From Takifugu bimaculatus (lineage: Eukaryota; Chordata; Actinopteri; Tetraodontiformes; Tetraodontidae), in contig CP034989.1 in NCBI GenBank assembly GCA_004026145.2, positions 5,151,749 to 5,215,748 of the forward strand: a stretch of DNA of 64,000 nt. The letters are read 5' to 3'. Position numbers and translations under genes: made by a program. The notes below the pieces were generated by a model that worked only from the letters and a program-made list of their open reading frames with translations, made no database searches and was not told the DNA's origin. This document shows, one piece after another, positions 50,096-60,193 of the stretch (position 1 is the first letter of the stretch; each line of letters begins with the position of its first letter).

Positions 50096-51088
50096 AAAAG
50101 CTTTATAAAAGATTAGACTGTGATCCTTCAGCAATCTCAGTTGAACCTAAAATCCATAATTGCAAGGAGCTAAAATGGATGTTAATATGAATATTCATGA
50201 TTGAATATTCATACAAATGATGTGTGGTTCATCGCAAAGACACTGTGGATCCTGGTCTGCCTATAAGACTTTAAAAGGCCATTAATTTGGTTCATTTCTA
50301 AGAAGATGCTTTAGAATGACCTATGAACTAAAACAATTAATCTGGGCTTTAAAATAAATCAGAACAGTCAAAAATGAACTGGGCTGGTTTTTAGGAAATG
50401 TGTGTTCTTTTCTTTATATGGTAAAACACTTGTATCTGTGACATTTGTGTTTAAATTGATCTTGTGTTGTCGGACTGCCAGTGAAAGAACAAATCGCTGT
50501 GAACTCTCCCGCTGAAGGGACAGAGGTCAGGTTTAAAGCAGACAAATCAGTTCTGTTCACTTCTCTGCCAATTATTATGCATTTACTGTTTTTATGTAAC
50601 CATATTGAATAGAATTCAGCAAGTATTCATGCCGCAACTCGCTTAATAAAATGAAATGTTGGTGACACATTCAAGTTGTGCTTGAAGGGGGGAATAAAAG
50701 ACAAAATATGTAAAAGCTGACTAAAAAGGAAAAACAGATACATCTCTCCTAATTCCAATAGGAGACACTGTGCTCATTTGGGGAAAAGGTAACAGTTTCA
50801 TACCTCACTTTACTCTTCATTGCTGAGGCAGGGATCTGCATTAACACCTTGATTTGCTTCTGACAAGTGGAAGCATTGATGCTTTTACAGATATGATCAC
50901 GTTCGCAAATTATGAATGAAGAGAGCAGAAAATTGATGTAGAAAAGTAGAGCTGCAGAACAGTTTGAAATTGTATTATTTTCTCAAAGATTTATATGCAG
51001 ACTTAGTCTTGTGTGCGTGTGTTTTCTGTATACGGGGGAAAGGTTGTGCGTGTTTAGAGAGGTCGAGAAGGCAGCCGTGCGCCCTTAC

Positions 51089-51643
51089 CCTCGCTGCCCT
51101 GGAGGAGTAGGGGTCTTCAAATAGATTCCAAATCACCGGTTGCCACTTTCTCCACAGGCTGCCCTGTCCGTCAGCAGCAACGTCTTCGATGCCGAGGCGC
51201 TTCCCTATCTCCTCGTCCTCGTCGCCGTTGTCCACGTTGAGCTCGAAAACGTCCAGCGCCTCTTCTGCGTCCCGGTGCTGCCGGTAGGTCATCCAACAAC
51301 AGGGCTCCACGTCCGTCTCATCGATGCCCCAGAAGGAGAGTTCTTCTTCAAACAGGGGTCCGCACACATCCGCCGGGCAGTGGAGTTTCCCGGTGCGGTA
51401 GTAGTTGAGCACGTATGCGAAAACGCCCGGGTGGCGGTCAAAGAAGTACTCGTTGGTCCGCGCGTTGTACTCGATGAAGCCGGGGACTTGTTGCAGCTGA
51501 TCCAGCACGGAATCAATGTCCGAGTCGGAGGCGAGCAGGGCCAATCTGGTCCCAGGCAGCGTCTTTAGGGTGGTTTTGTAGGTTTCGTGTCTGGTGCCCC
51601 CGACGTTGAGGATTATTCTCTCGTTGTCGTCAAACTTGCCCAT
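51089..51643 (-). CDS. kcnc2: kcnc2 exon 1: Kv3.2 channel N-terminus and T1 tetramerisation domain
   Basis: This exon encodes residues 1-185 of a Shaw-type (Kv3) voltage-gated K+ channel alpha subunit. The start MGKFDDNERIILNVGG and the following GTRHETY, TLKTLPGTRLALLAS, FFDRHPGVFAYVLNYYRTGK and FWGIDETDVEPCCWMTYRQH segments are the Kv3 T1 domain, which sets subfamily-specific tetramer assembly on the cytoplasmic side. The Zn site H-x5-C-x20-C-C is intact. The MGK start and lack of a longer leader fit Kv3.1/Kv3.2; Kv3.3 and Kv3.4 carry an N-terminal inactivation peptide, which is not seen. The early wording (NERIILNVGGTRHETY, LALLAS) is closer to Kv3.2 than Kv3.1 as I remember them. The exon ends in SSRAAR at a donor AGG|GTAAGG (phase 0), and intron 1 follows. 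The ORF reads on for some 37 codons into the intron, which is not coding. Identification to the Kv3 family is very secure; kcnc2 over kcnc1 is likely. Confidence 0.95.
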
Positions 51644-52140
51644 CGCTCCGTATCAGACATGACTTGTTGGAAAGCGGGGGGGGTGGGGGGGTTAAGTTGG
51701 TGAGTGCAGTCTGGAGGTTTACAGCCGCAAGCCCAACGCGCGCACACCCACAGTTCTGCTTACAGAAGCTCCGGGGTTCCGGGGCGCAACATCTCCGGCT
51801 GTGCTCACCAAACGCTCTCGTAGAATTCCCGTGCGGTGGCCAAAATCCCCCCCATGGTCCACTAATAAGACGGTGAGGATTTCAAGGTCGTCGGTTTGTA
51901 TCCAAAACTACGTTCAGACAATCGGCAGTCGGAATGAAGAACGATGTGGCTCGAACCTCGCTGCGCTGCTGTTGTTGTTGCGCGTCTCCGGCGTCCCTGC
52001 CCTCTCCAAGACGCGCAGACGTTCGTCAGCGTCGAATTCGTCTTTCCAAAGCATTTAAGTCTTCACTGAGATAACGCATTAATAAAACGAACGGCGGTCT
52101 CATTCACTCTCGCACGAAACATCAGAAGCCGATGCTGCGC
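51644..52140 (-). promoter_or_regulatory. kcnc2: GC-rich block upstream of the kcnc2 start codon: 5' UTR and probable CpG-type promoter
   Basis: Exon 1 and the 400-500 bases upstream of the ATG stand out from the AT-rich surroundings by many CpG dinucleotides (for example 51725-51850 and 51940-52040). This is the usual sign of a CpG-island promoter in a neuronal gene. No clear TATA box is visible at a fixed distance. The transcription start cannot be placed from sequence alone. A poly-G run (51679-51693) lies about 40 bases upstream of the ATG. Confidence 0.5.
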
Positions 52141-52861
52141 GTTTGATTTAGTGAATGTGGGAGAACTTCAGGAAGATGAATCAGCGCTGATCTTCAGGGT
52201 TGCTGTCACGATTTGAGCTCGACAAAACGAATCAGAGGAGAGATAGCTTAAAAAAAAAGTAGCGTCCATGATCCAAACAGCCGACAAAGAGATTCAGTTG
52301 ATTGCTTCTTGTTCAAGAGCATTACACGAGGATAGGACGATATAGCAGTGATTCCGCTTGTTTTTAGAAAAATGGCGATTATTTCTTCGTAGGCGCACAA
52401 GTAATAATAACTAATAATATTAAATTGGCCAACAAGACATGAAACATATATGGAATAGTATTTCCCCAATTTTTTCAGGATTGACTGAGAATATGTTCGT
52501 TAAATAAATAAACACAACGCATTTGATGAATGTAAAGTACATTGTCCTCTAAGGACAACCATGCTGGGGGACCAGGCAAACTTTTATCAGATTTACTTTA
52601 CCCGACATGTTCGCTTAAACATCTATTTTTTTTTTCCAAGTGAGAAACCCAAAGGAGCAAAGTACAATGCAAAAGGTGCAAGTTAAAATATGTATGCTCA
52701 GATTTTAAACCAAAAGTATGAAATGAAGGCGTGAGATATCCATTTATTGTTGTCCTGTAATTAAGGTAAGCCGTGTAACGAGCGCCCTCTAGAGGTAACC
52801 ATGTTACCATGTTATTGCCACCAAGTGGTTACTTCTGGTGACTGATTGGTTCTTGGAATTG

Positions 52862-52912
<51 letters not shown>

Positions 52913-53764
52913 ACCCAATCATCACAGGTTCTAAATTGATTTAACCAAAGTGCAGCCTCTACGTTCTGTCAAACTTTATGGTATGTATTATCTAATATTC
53001 TCCCACTAGTGAGGGAGTTATTCATTGATCAAATATATATGGTTGAGATAAGATCATTTGTGCTCTCGCAAATTACATCTTCAGAAAACAATGGGGATGA
53101 TGGCACCGTTCAGCGCACCGCATCAGGGAGAAATCATAGAATTTTCAAAAATGTGATGAGAGTTCATTCAGAGTTATTCAACACAAGAAAATGCAGCTCG
53201 CTTATAATTACATGCATTATTACTCCTGACATAAGGCGTATTGGTAAAACATATATTCATCCTGAGCAATCATGAAGAAAACAAATGCTAGATTAATTTG
53301 GTCTGAACTAACAGCAGAGATGCACCTTGTGGTTCTGCACGAGCTCAGCTGTGTTTGTTCTTTACACTCATATTTTATGTACCTAATGGACAAGAACCAA
53401 AATATCTCACTCACATTGGATTAATTATTCTATTATCTGATCATTGTCCTCATTAAAACGTGCATTTCTACGTAAACTGTGCTGAGTCAGATCCGAAAGC
53501 TCATTCACTAAGATTCCTGTCATGCGCAGGTTCTTCTGTGAAAGAGAACTACTGCACGCATGCATCACAAAGGTATTTTAACACAACACTCAATAATTTT
53601 TGCACTTTACACTTTGACTTAGTTATGAGACTCTGATGTAAAATTATGCTATCCCAGAAAGTGAGCCCACTGGGGATCGCGCAATGTTACAGTACTTTAT
53701 TCCATTAAAAGTTCCATTAAAACTGCAGTTGTTGGAAATATGACGGTGGTGTATTTAATTCAAT
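52141..53764. other. intergenic sequence upstream of kcnc2
   Basis: AT-rich, with a GT microsatellite. No gene or named element. It may hold kcnc2 regulatory sequence, but nothing specific is visible. Confidence 0.5.
52860..52911 (+). repeat. (GT)n microsatellite
   Basis: About 50 bases of GT with one GC interruption, roughly 1.2 kb upstream of the kcnc2 start codon. Confidence 0.95.
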
Positions 53765-53837
53765 AAAAGTTTTGTTTCAGTCCAAAATTGTCAGGAAGAA
53801 ACCTGCAACGAAGCTCCCAGAAGCTGGGAACCTAACA
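53765..53837 (-). mobile_element. truncated start of the gypsy 3' LTR
   Basis: Immediately after the polypurine run, the minus strand begins TGTTAGGTTCCCAGCTTCTG, the expected TG start of an LTR. No matching end is seen to the left, so the LTR is truncated or diverged. The left limit is a guess. Confidence 0.45.
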
Positions 53838-55441
53838 TTACTGCCCCCCCCCCCCCCCCCAACGGGTGCCTCCGGGCGTCCTTCCAGGCTTGTCTGGGTG
53901 GGCATGGTAGAAGTCACGGAGGAGGCTGTTGTCCAGGATGAACCTGCGGGGAACTCACGATCGCTCCTCCGGACCATACCCCTCCCGGTCAACCAGGAAC
54001 TGGAAACTGCGACCTCGTCGGTGGACGTCCAGAATACTCCGAACTGTATAGGCAGGCCCTCCATCCACAATGCAGGGAGGGGGTGGAGGGAACCAGATCT
54101 GACTCCGCGACTGGCTTCACTTTGCAAACATGGAAGGTGGGGTGTATTTTAAACGCCGGATTAAGCTTCAGACGGCTGTGAGGTTCACCATCCGCTCCAC
54201 CTCAAAGGGCCCCGCGAAGGGAGGAGCCAGTTTCTGGGACTAGACCTGGAGTGGGAGGTCCTTGGTGGACAACCAGTCATGGCTGATAGGAGGGAGCTGG
54301 TGTCCGGTGTCGATTGGCCTGTAGTTGCGAGCGACGAGAGGTCCGCAGGAGTGCTGCGCGGACCTGCCTCCACACCCTCCTGCAATGGCGCATGTTAGCC
54401 TGCACCAAAGGTACTGCAACTTCGTCCTCCTGGACCTCAAATAACGGAGGCTGGTAGCCCAGGGAAGCCATGACAGACCAGTGGAAGCAGAGATCAAGGA
54501 ATTGTGGGCGTACTGCACCCACGGCAGGTAGGTGCTCCAGGAGGATGGGTTTTGAGCCGCCACACACCTCAGGGCGTCCTCCAGGCTATTGTTTGTTCTC
54601 TCCACCTGCTCGTTGGCCTATGGGTGGTACCCCGACGTAAGGCTGACCAAAGCTCCCAGTGCAGAACAGAAAGCCCTCCATACCTGCGAGCAGAACTGTC
54701 GACCACGGTCGGACACAATGTCTTTAGGAAACCCGTGGAACCGGAAAATGTGCTGAACCAGGTGCTCTCCAGTCTGCTGCTCACGGGCGTTTGGGTAGGG
54801 GAATGAAGTGGGCCGACTTGGAGAAACGATCGACCACGGTGAGAACGACCTGATGACCCTCGGAAGGGGGAAGGCCAGTGACAAAGTTCACTGCGATGTG
54901 CGACCACGGCCACCGAGGAATTCCCAGGGGCTGGAGGAGTCCTGCCGGTGGCTGATGGGATGCTTTCCCCCTAGCATACACGGGGCAGGCAGCTATGTAT
55001 TCTCTCGTGTCCCAGGCCATGGAGGGCCACCAGAACTGCTGCTGGAGGAACTGTAACGAGAGGCTTTTCCCTGGTGGCAGGTCAAGTCTCGAGGAATGGG
55101 TCCAGTGCAGGACCTACGAACGCATTGCCTCCGCGACGAAGAGCTGGTTTGGTGGGCCTCCACCCGGATCCAGGGCTGATTGCAGGGCCTTGCGGACTTT
55201 CTCCTCCACCTGCCAGGATGCAGGAGAGGGGTAATATGGGGTCCGTGTCTGCTTCCCCTGGCTCGGAGGCAAACTGGCGGGACAGGGCGTCAGGCTTCTG
55301 GTTATGCGAGCCAGGGCGGTATGTTAGCCTGAACCGAAATCTTCCTAGGAACACAGCCCACCGAGCATGCCAGGAGTTGAGCCTCTTGGCGTTCCAGAGG
55401 TATGTGAGGTTCTTTTGGTCTGTCCATACGATAAACGGTTG
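53838..55441 (-). mobile_element. Ty3/gypsy (chromovirus) retrotransposon, 3' half of pol
   Basis: In minus-strand order: end of RNase H (PFIVWTDQKNLTYLWNAKRL and TYRPGSHNQKPDALSRQF, about 55440-55280), the integrase core (WSHIAVNFVTGLPPSEGHQV and VVDRFSKSAHFI at about 54910-54830; DIVSDRGRQF at about 54720; ANEQVERTNNSLEDALR near 54600), and a chromodomain-like end (REGYGPEERS, FILDNSLLRDFYHAHPD, about 53990-53890). Gag, protease and reverse transcriptase are absent. Several frameshifts split the frame, and the first integrase catalytic Asp reads Asn. A 17-base poly-C run (G on the coding strand) before TGTTAGG looks like the polypurine tract and start of the 3' LTR. A non-functional relic. 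Confidence 0.9.
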
Positions 55442-55447
55442 AGTGGC

Positions 55448-55585
55448 GAGTTGAGTCGGACTCGTTCCCAGTGAGGGTTGGACTCCTATTGAGTTTGGTG
55501 GGCAGAAGATCTCATCGCTGCTTTTTGCGGATGACGTGGTTCTTCTGGCACCATCGAAATGGGACCTCCAACAAATGCCGACGTC
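55448..55585 (+). mobile_element. LINE reverse-transcriptase scrap (FADD box) between gypsy and LTR sequence
   Basis: The plus strand reads IEFGGQKISSLLFADDVVLL then APSKWDLQQM (about 55488-55580), the catalytic box of an RTE/Rex-like LINE. The bases before it (GACTCGTTCCCAGTGAGGGT) match the usual upstream part, but the RQGC segment that normally separates the two is missing, so the piece has an internal deletion. It lies opposite in orientation to the gypsy pol on its left. Confidence 0.72.
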
Positions 55586-55589
55586 GACT

Positions 55590-56048
55590 CCCGTGCTCCC
55601 TGCAATTTTGGAGGACTGCTTCTGCTCTTGAGATCTCTGCAGCCCTGCTTCTGTTCCCGAGTTCTCTGCAGTCCTGCTTCTGTTCCCGAGTTCTCTGCAA
55701 GCCTGAAGGACTGCTTCCGGCTGAGGACTCACCTGAACTCCCTGCAGCCCGGGAGGACTGCTTCTGTGTCTCCACGGTGCGTTCGAGGTCTTCATGCCGT
55801 CTGCTGGGCCAGTGAGCGTGCTGAGTCGGACTCCTGAGTTCTCTGCAGTCCAGTGGGACTGCTTCCGGTTTGAGGACTCACCGCTGGAATCCACGAAGTG
55901 CAGAACTTGACTCCCGAGCTTCCTGCAGTCCAGGAGGACTGCCTCTGTCTTCCTTGTGTTGTCCCCCCCTGTCAAACTCATTTTGGACCCTCTTACCACC
56001 GTGTTCTGGCCTGCTCTCGGGTTCTGTTAAAACCCCTCAAACCTAACA
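55590..56048 (+). mobile_element. LTR-like sequence with internal 29-bp tandem units
   Basis: The last 130 bases, from CTGCAGTCCAGGAGGACTGC through CTTACCACCGTGTTCTGGCC and GCTCTCGGGTTCTGTTAAAA to CCTAACA at 56048, match the end of the solo LTR at 24446-24831. Upstream, the block CTGTTCCCGAGTTCTCTGCA is repeated at a 29-base period (starts at about 55622, 55651, 55680) and in looser copies to 55920. The 5' boundary is unclear, since it abuts LINE sequence. Confidence 0.72.
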
Positions 56049-57386
56049 GCAGACTGTCATTAATATTCTCTACAGAGAGCCAGTTAAAGGAGCCAGCATT
56101 GTGCAAATGGTCGGAGAGTTTGCCACCTATGTAAGTCTTAAAAGGGGTGTATTTAAAAGTTCCATGTTCATTTTATAATTATTCACTTGCACTCACACAC
56201 ACGCACGCTCACACACAGAGTTAAATACAGGCTCTTTGTTGCAATTAGGTAAGAATCCCAGTAGAGAATTTGAGCTGATTAAATATTGCATTCCTAATTA
56301 GGAGAGGCAAACTAGTTTGAGAGAAATACTTCTTTTTTTTTAATATGATGATTATTCCTCAACTGAGTCTGGGGGGATATAAAGCCTATATGTTCAATTA
56401 ATATTCATTGCAAGAATTGTCATTTTATCATTGACATGAGTCAATTAACAAGGTGTACAAAGATATAAGTATTTTCATCTTCCTATTCTTTTTTTGAACA
56501 TCTGTATTATGTGTAAAAAATGTATGTGGAGCTACTTGTTTGTTTTTATTTATTAGCCATCTCTCACATTCATTTGTCTTTTGCACTTGCATGTTCAAAA
56601 TAAAAAAAATCTCGTATCATAAACATCTAAGACAAAACTAATTAAGCAGCTATCACTGATTTTTAATTCTGTAGTTATATCAATGCATTGAAATAATAAG
56701 CAAATTAGTGATTATACTATTAAAATGGAGAAGCTTTTGCTGTCTCCAGAAACTGGTTGTATTGGAGTGGAACCATTGTAGATGATGTAGTCTTCTGGTC
56801 AAATAGCACAAAGGGACAGATTCTCATTGTGGTCCAAGATGCAACAATTAATTTATAAAAGAAAATTATTAATTCTCACCACTCAAAACTCATGTCTCAA
56901 ATGATCTGAACAGAACCAATACAAATATCTGCTAACAGCATGATACTTGGTAATTTTTTCAGAATATCAATGATGAATAAGATTAATTTAGAGGTTTTAA
57001 ATTCACCTTTACGCATATTAATGAACCAATGTAGAACAATCATCCATGGTGCGTTCAAGATTGCTCCCACACATGGATGCCACGCAGCAAACAATCACAA
57101 AGCAACAAGTCAATTAACTGAACCTTAAACCACATGAGCTTTCGAACATGTTTAATGTGCACTCATAAAGTTTGCCCAACAGAAATATCAGTGTTCTTGT
57201 GGCGCCACCTGCAGGAGATGGAACAAACTGTAATGGGATGTGATGGGAACAGTAACCTACAAACCAGATGAGATAAACTAATATTTGTTGGGTTTAATTC
57301 AATTTAGCCATAAATAAATAAAATGACACAAAACTGACCATTTTCACCTTTGTAGTGTTTCAACTCCAATATCACTTTATTTTAAA
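56049..57386. other. intergenic sequence, nothing recognised
   Basis: AT-rich stretch between the LTR-like block and the Tc1-like element. No coding signature. Confidence 0.5.
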
Positions 57387-57388
57387 TA

Positions 57389-58892
57389 CACTGCTCAAAA
57401 AAATTAGAGGAACACTTTTTAATCAGAGTATAGCAACCTATCAAACTTCTGGGATATTGATCTGGTCAGTTAAGTAGCAGAGGCGGTTGTTAATCAGTTT
57501 CTGCTGCTTTGTTGTTAATGAAATCAACAACAGTTGCATCAGAGGGGCAACAATGAACCGGCCACCAAAACAGGAATGGCTTTCCAGGTTGAGGCCACTG
57601 ATACTTTTTTCCCTCCTCATCTCTTTTGGCTGATTTTTTACTGACTGACTTTCTACTGCTGTAGTTCTTCATTTTGCTTGGATTAACATCTCTGTTGATA
57701 GCATGGTGCGGTACCTGGACGCTACAGAGGTTGCACAAGTAGTCCAACTCCTCCAGGATGGCACATCAATATGTGCCGTTGGAAGATGGTCTCAAGAGCA
57801 TGGAAGAGATTCCAGGAGACAGGTAGTTACTCCAGGAGAGCTGGACAGGGCTGTAGAAGGTCCTTAAACCCTCAGCAGGATCGGTATCTGCTCCTTTGAG
57901 TTAGCAGGAACAGGATGAGCACTGCCAGAGCCCTACAAAATGACCTCCAGCAGGCCACTGGTGTGAATGTTTCTGACCAAACAATCAGAAACAGGTTCCA
58001 TTAGGGTGGCCTGAGGGCCCGACGTCCTGTAGTGGGCCCTGTGCTCACTTCCCGGAACCGTAGAGCTCAATTGGCATTTGCCATAGACCACCAGAATTGG
58101 CAACTACGCCACTGGCGCCCTGTGCTCTTCACCGATGAGAGCAGGTTCAACCTGAGCACATGCGACAGACGTGAAAGGGTCTGGAGATGCCGTGGAGAAC
58201 GTCATGCTGCCGGCAACATCACTCAGCATGACCGGTTTGGTGGTGGGTCAGTGATGGTCTGGCATATCCCTGGAAGGACGCAGAGACCTATACGGGTTAG
58301 ATAATGGCACCCTGACTGGGACAGCAGTGGGACCTGGGTTCCTCCTGGTCCACGACAATGCCCGACCTCATGTGGGTAGAGTATGCAGGCAGTTCCTGGA
58401 GGATGAAGGATTTGATACCATTGACTGGCCCCCACGTTCACCTGACCTAAACCCAATAGAACACCTCTGGGATATTATGTTTAGGTCCATCCGGTGCCGC
58501 CAGGTTGATCCTCAGACTGCCCAGGAGCTCAGTGATGCCCTGGTCCAGATCTGGGAGGAGATTCCCCAGGACACCATTCGTCATCTCATTAGGAGCCCCG
58601 ACGTTGTCAGGCACGCGTACAAGCACGTGGGGGCCACACAAACTACTGAGAATCATTTTGAGTTGCTAAAATGAGATTTTGGCAAAATGGACCAGTCTGC
58701 TGCATCATTTTCGGGGTGTCTTTGATTTCCCCCCTCTATAGGGTGATCATTTTCATTTCTATCAAATTATGTGGCATCATTTTTTTACTAATACATCACC
58801 TACTTTTTATCAGGAAAGATATTCAAGATCATTCCCCCCAGTTTCGATCTGATGTGTTTTCGAAGTGTTCCTCTAATTTTTTTTAAACAGTG
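57389..58892 (+). mobile_element. Tc1/mariner-type DNA transposon, nearly full length, TA duplication
   Basis: The ends are inverted repeats: CACTGCTCAAAAAAATTAGA on the left and, on the reverse strand, CACTGTTTAAAAAAAATTAG on the right, both continuing GGAACACT. They are flanked by TA at 57387-57388 and 58893-58894. The 1.5-kb length is usual for a Tc1-like element. It carries a broken transposase gene on the plus strand, described separately. Confidence 0.92.
57702..58674 (+). pseudogene. Tc1-like transposase (DD34E), inactivated
   Basis: The frame opens at MVRYLDATEVAQVVQLLQDG and carries HTH-type sequence, then breaks by frameshifts and stops before 58030. The catalytic region is readable: FTDESRFNLS (first Asp), LLVHDNARPH (second Asp) and SPDLNPIEHLWD (Glu), with exactly 34 residues between the second Asp and the Glu. 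A small deletion after GGGSVMVW (about 58262) shifts the frame between the first and second Asp. The C-terminal 115 codons (58327-58674) are open. The source copy was a standard cut-and-paste transposase; this one cannot make a full protein. Confidence 0.9.
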
Positions 58893-58894
58893 TA

Positions 58895-59837
58895 TATTTT
58901 CAGTTTTCACTGAAGTCAGCAGAGCTTTGACAACTAATTCTTACATTAAACAGACACTGAATGTAAATAAAAGGTAAGAACTGAAATAAAACATTCAAAT
59001 GAAGGCAAATGTTGTGGTTCTTAACATGCATCTGTTGACATGACATAGGAAAATCCCATGAATACACATAGCTGATGCAGTGTCTACACACCAAAATTTA
59101 TTTGGAAGTCAGTTCCCATTCATAAGTTAAAAAGACAAAGAGTTCATGCTTGAATTTCACAAAGGGTAGTTATCAAGGTAAGAAAAGCAAGGTTACATTA
59201 ACAGTGCTGTGCTAAGAATCTGTATCAGGTGGCCGTGTGATTTATCATATGTTGATAGTATTGGATGATAGTTGAATTTCATTTTGAAAGAGATCTCAGG
59301 TATTTCCCAGTATTAGGAAAAGAGAGAATTATGAACAAGCCCCCGTGAAAGTTGTCCAAAATAGCTCTTAGAACCACAGAATCAGTGTCATCACAGTGAT
59401 TTTTCATCAGAATCTGATATCACAGCTGCAGAAAATGAAAGTCTGAAGGTTATTTTCTGCTTTGGTTTTTAGAACAAACCCCCAAAGACATTTACTTAGT
59501 CTGACTAAATAAGAAAGCACATTGTCTTGAGATTTCTGATTTAAAAATCAAAAGATGCTACAAGGCTTGAAGGGCTGGAAGCACTGCCTAAAACAAACAG
59601 GTTTAAAAATCATCAGGCTGAAACAAAGATGTTAAAAAGTCAGAAAAGTTTAAAAGATAAAGACAAGATATATCGTTAGTCCAGATGTATTTGACATGTC
59701 AACATAAGAAAGACTATCTATATGTTATTTTAATGGGTCGGGGTCTTTTAAAAGTTCATGGTTCGATGCAGAGTTGATAAAGAGGAGAATTTTATATCTT
59801 TCATATAATAAATAATAATCTGTCACACTTTTAGAGT
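58895..59837. other. 3' flank of the RIC3/CCDC107-like gene, possible 3' UTR
   Basis: About 0.9 kb between the gene's stop codon and the Tc1-like element. Part should be the 3' UTR. Only variant polyadenylation signals are visible on the minus strand (an ATTAAA near 59730, AATAAA near 59099). Confidence 0.4.
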
Positions 59838-60193
59838 TCATTCGGGCCTGTTGCGTCGTCTGAGGCCTGAAACAGGCTCCACTGGTCCAACATCCTCAAG
59901 ATCTCTCTCAGATGACTGATCCAGGGAAGGCATGAGCTCTCTGTCCTCCTCCTCCATCTCTTTCTGACTCCTAACCTCCTCTGCCGGCGTGTTGACTTCT
60001 TCTGACAGAAGCTCCTTCACCTTTTCACCATCCACCGGAGCTTCTTCTTCAAGCTCTTCCGGGGCTGCCGGGCAAACCTGTTCCGCTGACTCGGCTAAAT
60101 TCTGCTTGTCCAGTGGAGAGGCTTCCATCGAGGACGCTTCACTGGCTCCAAGAGACTCAATCAGGTCGTCAAGGTTACGTCCACAGGAGGCCT
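59838..60193 (-). CDS. RIC3/CCDC107-like gene, coding exon 6 (acidic tail and stop)
   Basis: Last coding exon, from acceptor ACACAG|AGGCC to a TGA at 59838. The tail is strongly acidic (repeated Glu runs such as EELEEE and KEMEEEDRE) and probably disordered, ending GLRRRNRPE. A basic C-terminal motif after an acidic tail also occurs in RIC3 proteins. No strong AATAAA was found immediately downstream. Confidence 0.8.

Larger units (their letters stand above)
3646..51088 (-). other. kcnc2: kcnc2 intron 1 (about 47.4 kb)
   Basis: The intron is bounded by a GTAAGG donor at 51088-51083 and a TTTTAG acceptor at 3651-3646. It separates the T1 exon from the membrane core exon, the usual Kv3 gene organisation. 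No other host gene is convincing inside it. It holds transposons of several superfamilies in both orientations, described separately, plus microsatellites. Parts without a recognisable element are AT-rich and lack long conserved-looking ORFs. Confidence 0.9.

Noticed and set aside
51140..51568. 142-codon plus-strand ORF opposite kcnc2 exon 1
   Set aside because: It is the antisense shadow of the T1-domain exon; GC-rich coding sequence often leaves the opposite strand open.
54995..55020. Possible independent gene beginning within the integrase region
   Set aside because: The peptide REYIAACPVYARGKASHQPP is part of the gypsy integrase zinc-binding region in frame with the rest of pol.
53772..55442. 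Several plus-strand ORFs over 53.77-55.44 kb
   Set aside because: They are opposite-strand shadows of the gypsy pol sequence, which reads as RNase H and integrase on the minus strand.
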